From positions 22,613,145 through 22,677,144 of the forward strand of contig CM055093.1 in assembly GCA_029204225.1 (NCBI GenBank): a stretch of DNA of 64,000 nt, written 5' to 3'. The stretch comes from Diphasiastrum complanatum (taxonomy: Eukaryota > Streptophyta > Lycopodiopsida > Lycopodiales > Lycopodiaceae). A program made the translations under genes and the position numbers. This document shows positions 24,477 through 34,733 of this stretch, one piece after another (the first letter of the stretch is position 1; the number at the start of each line of letters is the position of its first letter). The notes under the pieces were generated by a model that was not told the origin of the DNA, made no database searches, and saw only the letters and a program-made list of their open reading frames with translations.

Positions 24477-26583
24477 TTACATGGCCAGGTCTAAGCCAAG
24501 TTTGGCTCTAAAAGTTTCAAACTTTTCTTTACTTAAAGCTTTTGTAAATATATCAGCAACTTGTAATAACGTAGAACAATGTACAATACTTATATCTTCA
24601 GATTGTAACTTTTCACGCACAAAGTGATATTTTACTTCAATATGTTTTGTCCTTGCGTGAAAGATAGGATTTTTAGCCAATTGTATTCCACTTTGACTGT
24701 CACAGAAAATAACAGTGGGATTTACCTGCTTCATGCTAATCTCACATAACAACTTACGTAGCCAAACAGCTTCCTGTGTAGCAGAACTCAACGCTTTATA
24801 TTCGGCTTCTGTGGAAGAAAGAGAAATAGTATCTTGCTTCTTGCTAGACCATGAAAAACAACCGCTACCAAAATTGAAGGCATAACCTGTTGTTGACTTT
24901 CTATCATCTATACTTCCTGCCCAATCAGCGTCAACATAACCTTGCAACTTAGGTAAAACACTTTGTCTTTTGTAGATTAGACCAAGGTTAGGTGTACCTT
25001 TCACATACCTCAAAATCCTTTTTGCAGCTTTCCAATGGTCCATAGTGGGTGATGACATGAATTGGCTAATCAAACTTACAGCATAGCAGATATCAGGACG
25101 TGTAGTCGTAAGATATATTAAACTTCCAACTAGCTGACAAAATAGTGTAGCATCAACATGTGCACTATCATCAATACGAGATAATTTCTTACCAGCTTCG
25201 CAAGGGGTGGTGGAAGGTTTGCACTCTGTCATGTGAAATCTCTCCAATATCTCGCCCACATACTTGTTTTGACATAACCTGATATCACTGCTAGTTTGCC
25301 ATACTTCGACACCCAAGCAATAGTGCATAAGATCTAAATCTGTCATCTCAAATTGCTTGCATAAGTTGGCTTTGATAGAACGAGTGAGGTTCTCATCATT
25401 GCCAATGATAATGATATCATCAACGTAAAGTACAATCAAGGCAATGTTGTCATCATTTATAAGAACATAAAGGTTTGGATCTGAATTTGTTCTTACAAAC
25501 CCATGAGAAAGAAAGTAACTGTCAATCCGTCCATAACATGCGCGTGGCGCTTGCTTAAGGCCATAAAGTGCTTTGTGTAGTTTACATACCTTCTGTTCTT
25601 GCCCTTTTGCCATGAAGCCCTGCGGTTGGACCATGTAAACTTCTTCCTCTAAGTCACCATTCAAAAATGCAGACTTCACATCCATTTGATGGATCTTCCA
25701 CCCAAAATGAGATGCTAAGGCAATGATAAGGCGTAGCGTAGTCCACTTAGCCACTGGAGCAAATGTCTCTTCATAGTCAATTCCTTTGCTTTGCTCATAA
25801 CCCTTCACTACTAGGCGTGCCTTATACTTTGCTATTGTGCCATCCGCATGAAACTTTGTTCTAAACACGCATTCGTTGTCAATGGGTATCTTTCCAAGAA
25901 GTAGATCAACCAACTCCCATGTATCATGCCTGTGGATGGATTCTATCTCTTCTTCCATTGCCCTTTGCCACTCTTTGTGATCTTTTGCTTCATCAAAGGT
26001 TGATGGCTCTCGACACTTCAAAATGTCAGTCATTAGGGCATAGTTCACATGATAACGATCGGAAGACTTCCTTTCCCGTGTTGATCTTCTCACTTCACTT
26101 TGTGTGCTAGATCCTGTTTGATTTAGCTTTGCGTACTTCATGATCTTTTCATACCATTTTGGTATCTTGGATTCAGGTGATACACTACATGGAGAGTATG
26201 TATCCCAAGGAGTGTCCAAGTAATGTCTCTTACTTCCAACCGGTTTCTCCTTTATTGCTCCTATTGGCAAGTACCTCCCCCTAGGCTCTTGAATAGGTGG
26301 TGTTCTTTCATACTCGCCTTCTCGACTCTCGTCTTCACGTGCATCATTTTGTGGAGCATCTTCTTCATCTTCTTCCTCCAGAATTCTGGGAAGTCTCTTG
26401 ATGCTTTCACCACTTGCATGGTCTTCATCTTCATACCTATGTGTTTCATCAAAGATCACATCTTTGCTAATGTGAATCTTATTCATTACCGGATCAAAAC
26501 ACATGTAAGCTTTTGTTCTTTCATCATAACCGACGAAGATACACTTGATTGCTTTGGCATCAAGTTTCTTTCCCTGCCCAGTG
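24477..26583 (-). CDS. Copia reverse transcriptase-RNase H, open frame, 5'-truncated pol
   Basis: From the ATG at 26504 the frame is open for 675 codons to TAA at 24477-24479, and it runs upstream without a stop to about 26583 through integrase-tail sequence (LDAKAIKCIFVGYDER). Residues from that ATG: acidic linker (20-70), RT from about 196 with YVDD at 360-363, RNase H with Asp 524, Glu 568 and Asp 602, and the tail VADIFTKALSKEKFE. All RT and RNase H landmarks are present and no stop or frameshift is seen, unlike the other pol copies here. Gag, protease and most of integrase are missing upstream, and no LTR was recognised, so it is not a complete element. Confidence 0.92.
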
Positions 26584-27285
26584 GAATGGTGAAATCACTT
26601 CTGGCGCGCTTCGAACACTTTCTCCACGGCAATCACTCTGTTTTGGTGTACAGTACTTGCAGGTACAGTCAGGGTGCCCTTCGTTTGGAGGCTATAGCCT
26701 TTCGTTTGGCCAAAATAGGCTAAAGGAGGTGAAAATAAGGGCAATTTGGGTTTTTGAACTGTTTCTTCAATGTGAAGAAACTTCACCCTTCAAAAAACTT
26801 GGGACCCAACAATTTTTTCGGTTTGAAGATTTTTAATGAAGTTGCAATGCGCTTTGCACTTCAGACCCCTTCAGACTTTTTCACTTCAATCCAACGGATC
26901 CTTTAGATCCAACGACCCACCTGTCGTGTAATAACCATCGTCGAAAATGTGTGATTCGAGATCGGACGGCTTTCCACGTTGTTGTGCGTTGATCAAAGGC
27001 CTTCAAAGCACTAAGCACTTCAGGCCGCTAACTGGCAAACTGGGGGGGGGAGGGAATTACAAAATGAATTGCTTACAACTTTTGAAATCCTTGAAACATT
27101 CTTATGCTCGTAGGAGAATAGAAAAAAACCGTTTAAAATTTAAAGACTTTCGGCAAAAAAAAATTTCCTCGGTCACACAGACGAACCGGTGGTGCCCGTA
27201 AAGAATTAAAGAACTGTAATAAAGTTTGAAAAAATAATCGGAATATTTTTTTGTCCTCGGGCACAGCCCATTTTATTTTTTCTTC

Positions 27286-27287
<2 letters not shown>
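26584..27287. other. Gene-free junction between copia pol and hAT element
   Basis: No gene recognised. A perfect short hairpin (GTTTCTTCA, 3-nt loop, complement) lies at 26761-26781. The copia similarity stops near 26583 without a recognisable border. Confidence 0.5.

Positions 27288-27320
<33 letters not shown>
27288..27320. repeat. (AT)n tract at left end of hAT element A
   Basis: Uninterrupted AT dinucleotides directly before the transposon terminus. An 8-bp target duplication would be hidden in it because the right end is also followed by (TA)n. Confidence 0.9.
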
Positions 27321-27322
<2 letters not shown>

Positions 27323-27421
27323 TAGTACCCTCTGGTACCGCTGGTATGGTACCGCCGGTACCATATCAGTGGTACCGCCGGTACAGTATCGCCTTGGGAT
27401 CCGCGGTACCAGGGCGGTACC
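27321..27421. repeat. Left terminal and subterminal GGTACC repeats of hAT copy A
   Basis: Several GGTACCGCCGGTACC-like units in 100 bp. The same architecture stands at 31985-32073 and at the left end of copy B. Subterminal motif clusters are binding sites for the transposase in known hAT elements such as Ac; that role is inferred here. Confidence 0.7.
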
Positions 27422-27574
27422 ATTTTTAATATTTTTTTTTATTTTTTAATATATTTCTAGTAATTTTTTTTGCATATTAACTACCAAAAAAGGACAAAAA
27501 AAAGTAAAAAAAGGGGGTTCTGGGTGTAAAAAAAGAGGATACAGTACATGATGCAGGGGACTGTTGCAGTGGCA

Positions 27575-27745
27575 CATGGGCACTGCGAGTGAGCAGACCG
27601 AGGGGCCAATGGGAGACCAACACATGGGGGTAGCATCACATGGGGGCAAGTACAGAGGCCCATGGGCATTGTGGGTGAGCAGACCATGGGCCCAATGGGA
27701 GACCAACACAGGGGGGAGCATCACATGGGGGCAGGTACAGAGGCA
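27575..27745. repeat. Two tandem units of about 86 bp in hAT copy A
   Basis: Units start with CATGGGCA at 27575 and 27661 and share blocks such as CCAATGGGAGACCAACACA. A homologous array with an 85-bp period stands at the same place in copy B (32473-32642), so it belongs to the element. Confidence 0.8.
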
Positions 27746-27916
27746 CATGGAGGGATGATGGGGATCCACATGGCCGATCAGGCCGTGGGGATAATTAGGC
27801 ACTCACAATGCCATTGTGGTCGGCATTTTCAGAGGCTGTGAGAGGTTGTTTGAGACCCAGGGTGCTGTGAGAGGGTGTTCAAGGATCAGGGTGCTGTGAG
27901 GAGAAGGTCGATCGAG

Positions 27917-28282
27917 ATGGCTGAGTGCATACCACCGAAGCCCGAGGGCGAAGCCAGGAGAAAGCTTGAGGAAGATATCTGAAGGCACAACGAGAGACAT
28001 CGGAAGCAAGAGGCAGATATCCGAGAGATGCTGCGACAGACTCGACAGAGAAATCCGGAACCGGAGCCACCCGCCCCCGCTGTGGATCCTGTCCCCGCTG
28101 TCGAGCTGGATCTGGATGAGCAGATCGGAATGAATTTCACACGACGGCAGCTCATCATGGTCAGGGAAAGGGCGGCCAAACGTCGGGCTAACCAGGAGGC
28201 AGCTCGAGCTAACCGGGAGGCAGAGTAAGAGCGACAAAACAATGCACCAGACGAGGGCGAGGAGTCAGTGGAGGATCAGTGA
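27917..28282 (+). pseudogene. Small hAT-borne ORF, broken copy (two stops)
   Basis: Homolog of the intact 121-residue frame at 32812-33177, with the same length and no indels. It starts with ATG and ends with TGA at 28280-28282. Two in-frame stops disable it: TGA at 27980-27982 (codon 22) and TAA at 28226-28228 (codon 104); both are CGA in copy B. By my count 19 other codons differ silently and 14 by replacement. It lies on the opposite strand to the transposase and converges with it. No known domain is recognised. Confidence 0.75.
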
Positions 28283-28764
28283 GGGATGTTTAGAATAGAT
28301 GAGGTCCAGCCGTATGTGGCGGACTGTTGCTATGCAGTTTTCGGCAGTTTATGGTGCTGCAAATAACTAGATGGCTGCTTAAAAAAATGACAGTATATGT
28401 GATGTTATCCTGATACAACGGTTGAATATATACATAGTTGTTTTTTGTGCAACGCGAGCCTGGTCATGTAAGATGCAATGTCTGTAATTTTTTAAATGCA
28501 GATGTATTACATGTGTTTATGAAATGTCGTTTGGGGTGTAGGGGTGATTGTTGTGCTCATGATGTAGGTGCATATATGTGAAGCTAGCATTCACTTCAAA
28601 CGAAATTAAATGAAAATAGGATTCAGACACGCACATAGAATTCTTCAAAATAAAATAAAGCATCACATGTACAGAGCGACATACGCACAATGTGCAGCAA
28701 ATAATGTAGGCCAAACACTGTATATAATGTGAAAAATCATCTGAGTACAATGGTAGACCGTCTG

Positions 28765-31702
28765 CTAGAGACAAACTACTGAAACTAAAACAACAGAGCC
28801 ACAATCAATGCTCTGGCTCTGACTCAGACGAATGCTCTGGAGACGACTCAGGGCCCCAAGCTGACTCTCGCAGCCCAAGCTCTCTCTCTCTCTCATCTCG
28901 GCAAGCTCCCTCTCTCTCTCTGCCATCAACTGTGTGCCCAGGTCATCTGCAGGCATGGGATGGGTGTTGTCCGTAGGCAAGTCAACCTGGCGCTCCAAAT
29001 CGGATATCTTCGTCTGCAAGGTTTAAAATTTGCATGTCAGAGAGACAACTTTATCAAGAAATGAAACCAACATACCAGGAGTCAATCAACATGCTATGAA
29101 AGATTAGCTTATCACCTGCAATGCGCTCGTAATGGTCGGAAGCCTCCTGGCGAGACGTGCGTTGGTGCTACAGAACACCAACCGCTCCAACTGACTCACT
29201 GACAAGCGGTTCCTTCTCCTCGTGTGAATCAGTGCCCATGTGCTCCAATTACGCTCACACACGGAGGCAGCACAGTCCTGTGGTGCGTGCATTGAAATAC
29301 TTCAGCACATTGTGGCAGAGGTGAAACTTCAACGAAACACAAAAAATGGAGGATAAAATGAGATGCATACCTGAGAAAGGACACACAGTGCAAGACGCTG
29401 TATAGATGGGTATGTGCTACCGAACATGGTCCACCAGGTAATGGGTAGCTGCCTCCTCTCTGGATCCTGGGCAGCCGGGTGGCCGAATGTGCCCATGCCG
29501 AAACGAAATGCAGCGAGCTCCTCCATGAGCCTGATAGGATCCAAACTTAGTGTGGACCCACCCTGTGAATGTACTGAAGCCAATCGGCCTCGAGCTCTCT
29601 GTCTGCGATCTGTGTCGGAGAGAGGAAGAGGGGATGCAGCATGTGTGCAACGCTGTGGATACTCCTGTGGAAGTAGTTCCACCGCGTCTCCCATATGAAC
29701 TTTAGCTCTGTCATCCTGCAGGTGAAGGGCATGTGGTTTAGGGCATTACGAAAAAGCTTAACACTGACAAAAAAACAAACTAGCAAGTACTAAAAAGATA
29801 AAGGTCAATTGCAACACTGTACCGCTTACCTCTCTGGCTGCAAGAAGGGCAGCTGCAGGAACTGTCCAATCCGGTCCATGAGCTCATACACCAATCCAAG
29901 TGTCGACCCCTCGCTGTCAGCCATGCGGAGCACAATGTAGAGTGGTCGAAGCAGTCCTGACAATGTCTGTGCATCCCTCCAGAACTGGTCTCCCCTCACC
30001 GTGGAAGAAAAGTGCTCCCCATCCTCAGTGTGCAGAAATGTACTGGCACCCCAAAGATCACTGGCAACCATCTGTAGAAGCTGGGCCCTGCACCTGATCA
30101 AACAGTCGATGACCACCAAGTCGAATGCAAAGCGCGTGGGGGCTGGCTTACGAAGGTCCAGATGGCTGAACACCCGGAACATGGCAAGAACACGCCTCTT
30201 TCTGGTGACAAAAGTCACCAGGAAGAGGGCCTCCCGGACGATGGCTCTAACCCAGGGAAGTGCTCCAATGTCCCCCATCAGAAGGTCTATGCCGTGGGCT
30301 GCACAGGGGGTATGAACAGTATGAGGGAACTCGGCCTCTAGCAGTACACCCATCTGAATGCAGTTCGTGGCATTGTCCGTCACCACCGTGACGACATGCT
30401 GTGGGCCTATGGCTAGGATGGAAGACCTGATGACATCAAACATGAACTCTGCAGATATGACTCTCCCCCCCTGCTGCAATCCACTGCCCTCAAAAACTGT
30501 GTGCCCATGCAGCTGGAGACCAGTATGTTGAGGATCGGCCTCCTCCTGACATCAGTCCAGCCATCGGACATGATGCTGCAACCGTAAGTGGCCCAGTGCC
30601 GACGCAGAGGCTCCATCTCTCTAGACAAGGTCTCGACCCTATCCCTCAGCATGTGTGTGCGGACAACCTCTGAACTAGGGACTCTCCAGCTAGGGCTGAC
30701 AGACTGTGCAAGGCGGAAGGCCCTTCTGAAGGGCTCAGAGTCGGTGATGGCAAAGGGCAGGTTCAGCTCGTAAACCAGACTGGCCACGGCCTGTGTGGCC
30801 TCTCTGTCCATGTGCGGCTGATGCGCGCCGCGAATGGTCTGCTGCACAAGGGCTCTCCCTGGTGGGCGACGGGTGGTGGACCTCCAGCACGGTGCACCAA
30901 CCGTGACGGGAATGGACGATGACGCGACAGGCTGGGCGCTGGTGGATGCATCGGCTGTAGACGTGGAATGGGGAGAGTGGGATGCATTGGCAGGGATGGG
31001 TGCAGCAGCATAGGTGGGGTGCACTGGTGGAGGGGCAACATCTGGCATGGGGTACGAAAACTGCTGGCTGAAGAGGTCATCAGGATGGGAAGGGAAGGAA
31101 GAAGGGATCTCTTCCACATCCTCGAAGGCCCGCCCAGTACCATCCTGGGCCTGCTCGGGTGGCGGAGAGTCCATGAGAAAGTCATAGACTGGTGGAGTGC
31201 GAGCAACAGTGGGTGGTGGTGGAACCGCAGTGGCAACTGTCGGACGCGATGGGACGGGATCCACCGGAATCTGAGCAGATGGGGGTGCGTGAGGCAGAAC
31301 TGTCTGAGGGGCAAAGGGACCGGAGGAGGATGCACTCCCTCTCCTCGTGCGTGCCAGCCAAGCAGGCAGCAACTCTGGGTTAGTCACATAAGGAGCGGTG
31401 CAAAATCGGAGAACGCCCTCCGAAATGGTGTTCTCCCCTGCCACGAGTCACGGCCCGTAGGTGTCCAGTAGTCGCTGCATGTCGGGGACGGTCATGCTGC
31501 CACAAGGGGCAGCATTCAAGGTGGCACCATTTTTGGCGCGTGCACCGAGCAGATGGCCTTTAAGGCAAGTGAGGGATGCAGCAAACTCGACGAGACAGTA
31601 TCGGCAGCGCACGATCTTCTGACCGGTCTTGTTGGCCTTGTCGGCAACCCGCCTGACAATGTCTACCTCGTCCCACAGACTGGAAAGGTCGGATTGCACC
31701 AT
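28765..31702 (-). pseudogene. hAT-like transposase (BED finger, DUF659, hAT-C), multi-exon, disabled
   Basis: Cut-and-paste transposase. Exons inferred: 31702-29830, 29715-29371, 29277-29116 and 29013 to about 28765, all with GT-AG borders. Exon 1 begins with a BED-type finger (CRYC ... LKGHL), then a Pro/Ser-rich linker and the DUF659 core with MSDGWTD, VVTDNATN and PCAAHGIDL, which fit the first two catalytic Asp and the hAT CxxH motif. Exons 2-3 carry the hAT dimerisation region (WWTMFGSTYPSIQRLALCVL, then CERNWSTWALIH). Lesions: an in-frame TGA near 31450, a frameshift in a run of seven G near 30466-30472, another frameshift near 29560, and a shifted C-terminus in a GA tract at 28880-28920. 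The gene was therefore nearly complete when it decayed. BED plus hAT-C makes the superfamily secure. Confidence 0.88.
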
Positions 31703-31984
31703 TGCAGATGAAATGAGGGATGGATTGCTGGAAAAAAAACAGCAGGGTTCACTGTTGGAGAGACGCTGAAAATGGGCGAATGCAGGGCAAAGGAAATCAG
31801 ATGCAAGGCAGGGCGTTGCGTGGGCGATGGGCGACGCAAGGAATTAAAGGCAGGCAAGAAAAACCAGCAGCGATGGCAGGGCGGAGAGGGTGCAAAAAAA
31901 TTTCAAAGGAAATGCGAGGGGGCCGGGTAGGTTTAGGTAGAAAATTTTTTTAAAAAATATTAAATAATAAAAATATTATTATAT

Positions 31985-32071
31985 TGTGGTACCGCGGTAC
32001 CATCATGGTACCGCGGTACCAGTATGGTCCCGCGGTACCGGGATCCGCGGTACCCAGTACCGCGGGACCCA

Positions 32072-32073
<2 letters not shown>
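31985..32073. repeat. Right terminal and subterminal GGTACC repeats of hAT copy A
   Basis: At least five CGCGGTACC-type units, including TGGTACCGCGGTACC, ending in GGGACCCATG at the border with (TA)n. It mirrors the left end only imperfectly. Confidence 0.7.
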
Positions 32074-32125
<52 letters not shown>

Positions 32126-32143
32126 TTATTTATTTATATATAT
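32073..32143. repeat. (TA)n and (TTTA)n tract between hAT copies A and B
   Basis: About 70 bp of TA dinucleotides with a short TTTA section. It separates the right end of copy A from the left end of copy B. Both elements thus sit against AT dinucleotide DNA. Confidence 0.9.
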
Positions 32144-32250
32144 CATAGAATCAGGTGGTACCGCCATTATGGTACCGCCGGTACCATAATGGTGGTACCG
32201 CGGTTATGGTGCCGCCCTGGGATCCGCGGTACCAAGGCGGCACCAGTAGA
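32144..32250. repeat. Left terminal and subterminal GGTACC repeats of hAT copy B
   Basis: Begins CATAGAATCAGGTGGTACCG and continues with GGTACCGCCGGTACC units and GGGATCCGCGGTACC, matching the left end of copy A block by block. Confidence 0.75.
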
Positions 32251-32330
32251 TAGTATTTTTTATTATTATTTTTTTCAAATTTTCTAATAAAAATTGCTTT
32301 TATTAATGTAAATTAGGGTCAAAAATTCTG

Positions 32331-32372
<42 letters not shown>

Positions 32373-32387
32373 TTTAGGGTTTAGCAA

Positions 32388-32650
32388 AAAGGGAGAACTA
32401 TGGGGGAGCAGACCTTGGGGTCAATGGGAGTGCAGCATGTGGGGTAGCAACAAATCCGGACAGGTACACCGTCACATGGGCACTGTGGGGGAGCAAACCA
32501 CCGACCCAATCGGAGTGCAGCACGTGGGAGAGCAACACATGGGGGCAGGTACAATAGCACATGGGCACTGTGGGGTAGCTGGCCATGGGGCCAATGGGAG
32601 TGCAACACGTGGGGGAGCAACAAATGGGGGTCGGTACAACGTCACATGGA
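32388..32650. repeat. Three tandem units of about 85 bp in hAT copy B
   Basis: Units begin with CACATGGGCACTGTGGGG at 32473 and 32558, and a partial earlier unit starts near 32400. They correspond to the 86-bp array of copy A. Confidence 0.8.
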
Positions 32651-32811
32651 GGGATCATCAACAACTGCACATGGAAAAACAGGCTGTGGTGTTAAATAGG
32701 CACTCACGAGGCTGTGAGAGAGCCAGTGAGAGGTTGTGAGATAGCCAGTGAGAGCCATTGAGAGGCTGTGAGAGGCTGTGAGAGCCAGTTTGAGACACAG
32801 GGTGTCGTGAG

Positions 32812-33177
32812 ATGGCGGAGCGCACACCAATGAAGCCTGAGGGCGAAGCCAGGAGGAAGCTCGAGGAAGATGTCCGAAGGCACAACGAAAGGCATCGGAA
32901 GCAAGAGGCAGACATTGCAGAGATGCTGCGACAGACTCGGCAAAGACACCCAGAGCTGCAGATCCCCGCCCCCGCTGTGGCCCCTGCCCCCGCTGTCGAG
33001 CTGGATTTGGATGAGCAAATCGGAATGAACTTCACACGACGGCAGCTCATCATGGTCAGGGAAAGGGCGGCCCGCCGTCGAGCTAACCAGGAGGCAGATC
33101 GGGCTAACCGGGAGGCAGAGCGAGAGCGACAGAACAATGCACCTGACGAGGGCGAGGAGTCAGTGGAGGATCCGTAG
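32812..33177 (+). CDS. Small charged protein encoded on a hAT-like transposon (121 aa)
   Basis: Intact ATG-to-TAG frame. The product is highly charged, with an Arg/Glu/Lys-rich N-terminal helix (residues 11-45), an Ala/Pro linker (52-62), a core around DLDEQIGMNFTRRQLIMVRE (65-84), a basic Arg/Ala/Asn/Glu helix (85-108) and an acidic tail. It has no signal peptide, membrane segment or metal-binding pattern. It is collinear with the broken copy at 27917-28282 and, between the copies, codons 64-87 carry silent changes only. A TATA-like TTAAATAGG lies about 120 bp upstream. It converges with the transposase gene. I do not recognise the family. A coiled-coil or nucleic-acid-binding helper of transposition is possible but is inference. 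Confidence 0.7.
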   Translation: MAERTPMKPEGEARRKLEEDVRRHNERHRKQEADIAEMLRQTRQRHPELQIPAPAVAPAPAVELDLDEQIGMNFTRRQLIMVRERAARRRANQEADRANREAERERQNNAPDEGEESVEDP

Positions 33178-33684
33178 GAATGTTTAGAATAGATAAGGTC
33201 CAGCCGTATGTGGCTGACTGTTGTTATGTAATTTTCGGCAGTAGATGAGGCAGCATTTAGTGTTTAACACAGTGTAAAGAACAGCCACAGCTGTATATGG
33301 CGGGATACGTATTGTTATTTTGATACATCTGTTGAACTAATGTTCAATGTGTTTTTTGTGCAACGCGTGCCTGGGAAATTGCAATGTAATATATGTGTTT
33401 ATGAAATGCTATCAAGGGGTGTATTTCTGTGAAGTGCATCTGCTATCAATCTCTGCAGTTAAAACTAATTGAAAATACGATTCAAACACGCACATACAAT
33501 TCAAAATAAAATTGAAAATAGAACATCACATTTACGAATCGACAAATACACAATGTGCGGCAAATAAAGTACATCCAACACTGGATATAATATGTAAAAT
33601 GGTCTGAATAGAGTGTTCGACCATCTGGCCGCCAAACACGGAACATGATATCAAACTGCTGAAAATAAAATAACATAGCCACAA

Positions 33685-34362
33685 TCAATGCTCTGGCTCT
33701 GACTCAGACAAATGCTCCGGAGACAACTCAGGGCCCCGAGCTGACTCTCGCAGCCGATATCTGTGCCTGTCTAGGACTGGCATGGGCTGTGTCTCCGAGG
33801 AGGAGGACTCGTCACTAGCATCATCCCAATCTGCCTCCGCATCAGCCCCCAAGCAAGCCAAACCAAGAAGACCTGCTCCAGCTGGCTGTAATACTGAACC
33901 TCTAGCTGTACCTGGAGCCCTGCGAGGTCGTCCTCTCCTCCTTGGCAGTTTCTGTGCTTTGCCTTTCTTGTTCGGTGCACCCTTGGGCCTTCCTGGTCTC
34001 TTGCGGACGAGGGCACGCCAAAGATCAATGGCAACCATCTGTAGAAGTTGCGCCCTACACTTGATCAAACGGTCGATAACCACCAAGTCGAATGCAAAGC
34101 GTGTGGGGGCTGGCTTACGGAGGTCCAGATGGCTGAACACCCGGAACATGGCAAGAACACGCCTCTTCCTGGTGACAAAACACCAGGAAGAGGGCCTCAC
34201 GGACGATGGCTCTAACCCAGGAAAGTGCACCTATGTCCCCCATCAGAAGGTCTATGTCATGCGCTGCACAGGGGGTATGAACAATGTGAGGAAACTCGGC
34301 CTCTAGCAGGACACCCATCTGAATGCAGTGGTGGCATTGTCCGTCACCACCGTGACGACATC
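33685..34362 (-). pseudogene. hAT transposase remnant of copy B with AT-hook-like C-terminus
   Basis: Minus-strand remains. From the truncated end it reads VVTVVTDNA and, after small deletions, GVLLEAEFPH, CAAHDIDLLMGDIGAL and FRVFSHLDLRKPAPTRFAFD. At about 34018 it then jumps from LLQMVAIDLW straight into RKRPGRPKGAPNKK and RRRGRPRRAPG, two AT-hook-like GRP motifs, followed by an acidic Ser/Glu tail ending SESEPEH. The hAT dimerisation region is deleted. The same final residues can be read in copy A (28807-28870), so the tail belongs to the family; the AT-hook section is absent from copy A. Confidence 0.75.
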
Positions 34363-34713
34363 AATTTTTCCGATACCTTATGATTTTTCAATACTTGTCA
34401 TTTTTTAGTCCCTTGTCATTTTTTCCATACTTTTTGTGGTCAATATGAGTATCAGATGAAAGCTCTAATTAAGAGCATTACATTTGTATAGTTTGCCGAA
34501 TGTTTCGGATATAGGATGGTCCAGTTCAAGTGCATTAATCGATGTTGGATTCTGTCAAGGATAAAAATTCAAAACTAAACTCTAGCCTGTTCATTACGAT
34601 CACAGATGGTTCCAGTGGGACAGAGACAGAGAACTGTAGAGCAATTGTACCTCGCTTTTTACTTCGAAGGGGACTACCCCCCGATCCCCCCGTCGGGGCC
34701 TACGACAATAGCA

Positions 34714-34733
34714 AGGGGGGCGATGCCCCCCCT
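34714..34733. repeat. GC hairpin
   Basis: AGGGGGGC, loop GAT, then GCCCCCC and T form an eight-base-pair stem. It lies in a C-rich block that also contains TACCCCCCGATCCCCCCG. Confidence 0.7.

Larger units (their letters stand above)
27321..32073. mobile_element. hAT-like DNA transposon, copy A (4.75 kb)
   Basis: Left end CATAGTACCC and right end GGGACCCATG, seven of ten bases complementary, both embedded in AT dinucleotide runs consistent with an 8-bp duplication of ATATATAT. Both ends carry about 90-100 bp packed with GGTACC and CCGCGG palindromes. Inside are an 86-bp-period tandem repeat, a small plus-strand gene (27917-28282, broken) and a multi-exon minus-strand transposase (31702-28765, broken). 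The two genes converge on a spacer of about 500 bp. The transposase domains, not the termini, place it in the hAT superfamily. Confidence 0.82.
32144..34362. mobile_element. hAT-like DNA transposon, copy B, internally deleted and right-truncated
   Basis: Same left end as copy A (TATATCATAG, then GGTACC-rich subterminal DNA to about 32250), then a poly(A) run with a TTTAGGG-like piece (32331-32385), an 85-bp-period tandem repeat, the small plus-strand ORF intact, and only parts of the transposase. Similarity to copy A ends at about 34362 inside the DUF659 region, so the transposase N-terminus and the right terminus are gone. It sits in the same orientation as copy A. Confidence 0.8.

Noticed and set aside
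28867-28922. Extra microsatellite locus independent of the transposon
   Set aside because: The CT/GA stretch lies in the last transposase exon of hAT copy A and is better treated as expansion inside that gene.
30763-31335. 190-codon minus-strand frame rich in Pro and His
   Set aside because: Shifted-frame shadow of the Pro/Ser-rich linker of the transposase exon 1.
29414-31471. Plus-strand frames of up to 167 codons inside hAT copy A
   Set aside because: They are antisense shadows of the GC-rich transposase exons, which carry recognisable BED, DUF659 and hAT-C motifs.
33782-34306. 174-codon plus-strand frame in hAT copy B
   Set aside because: Antisense to the transposase remnant with AT-hook and DUF659 sequence; no protein features of its own.
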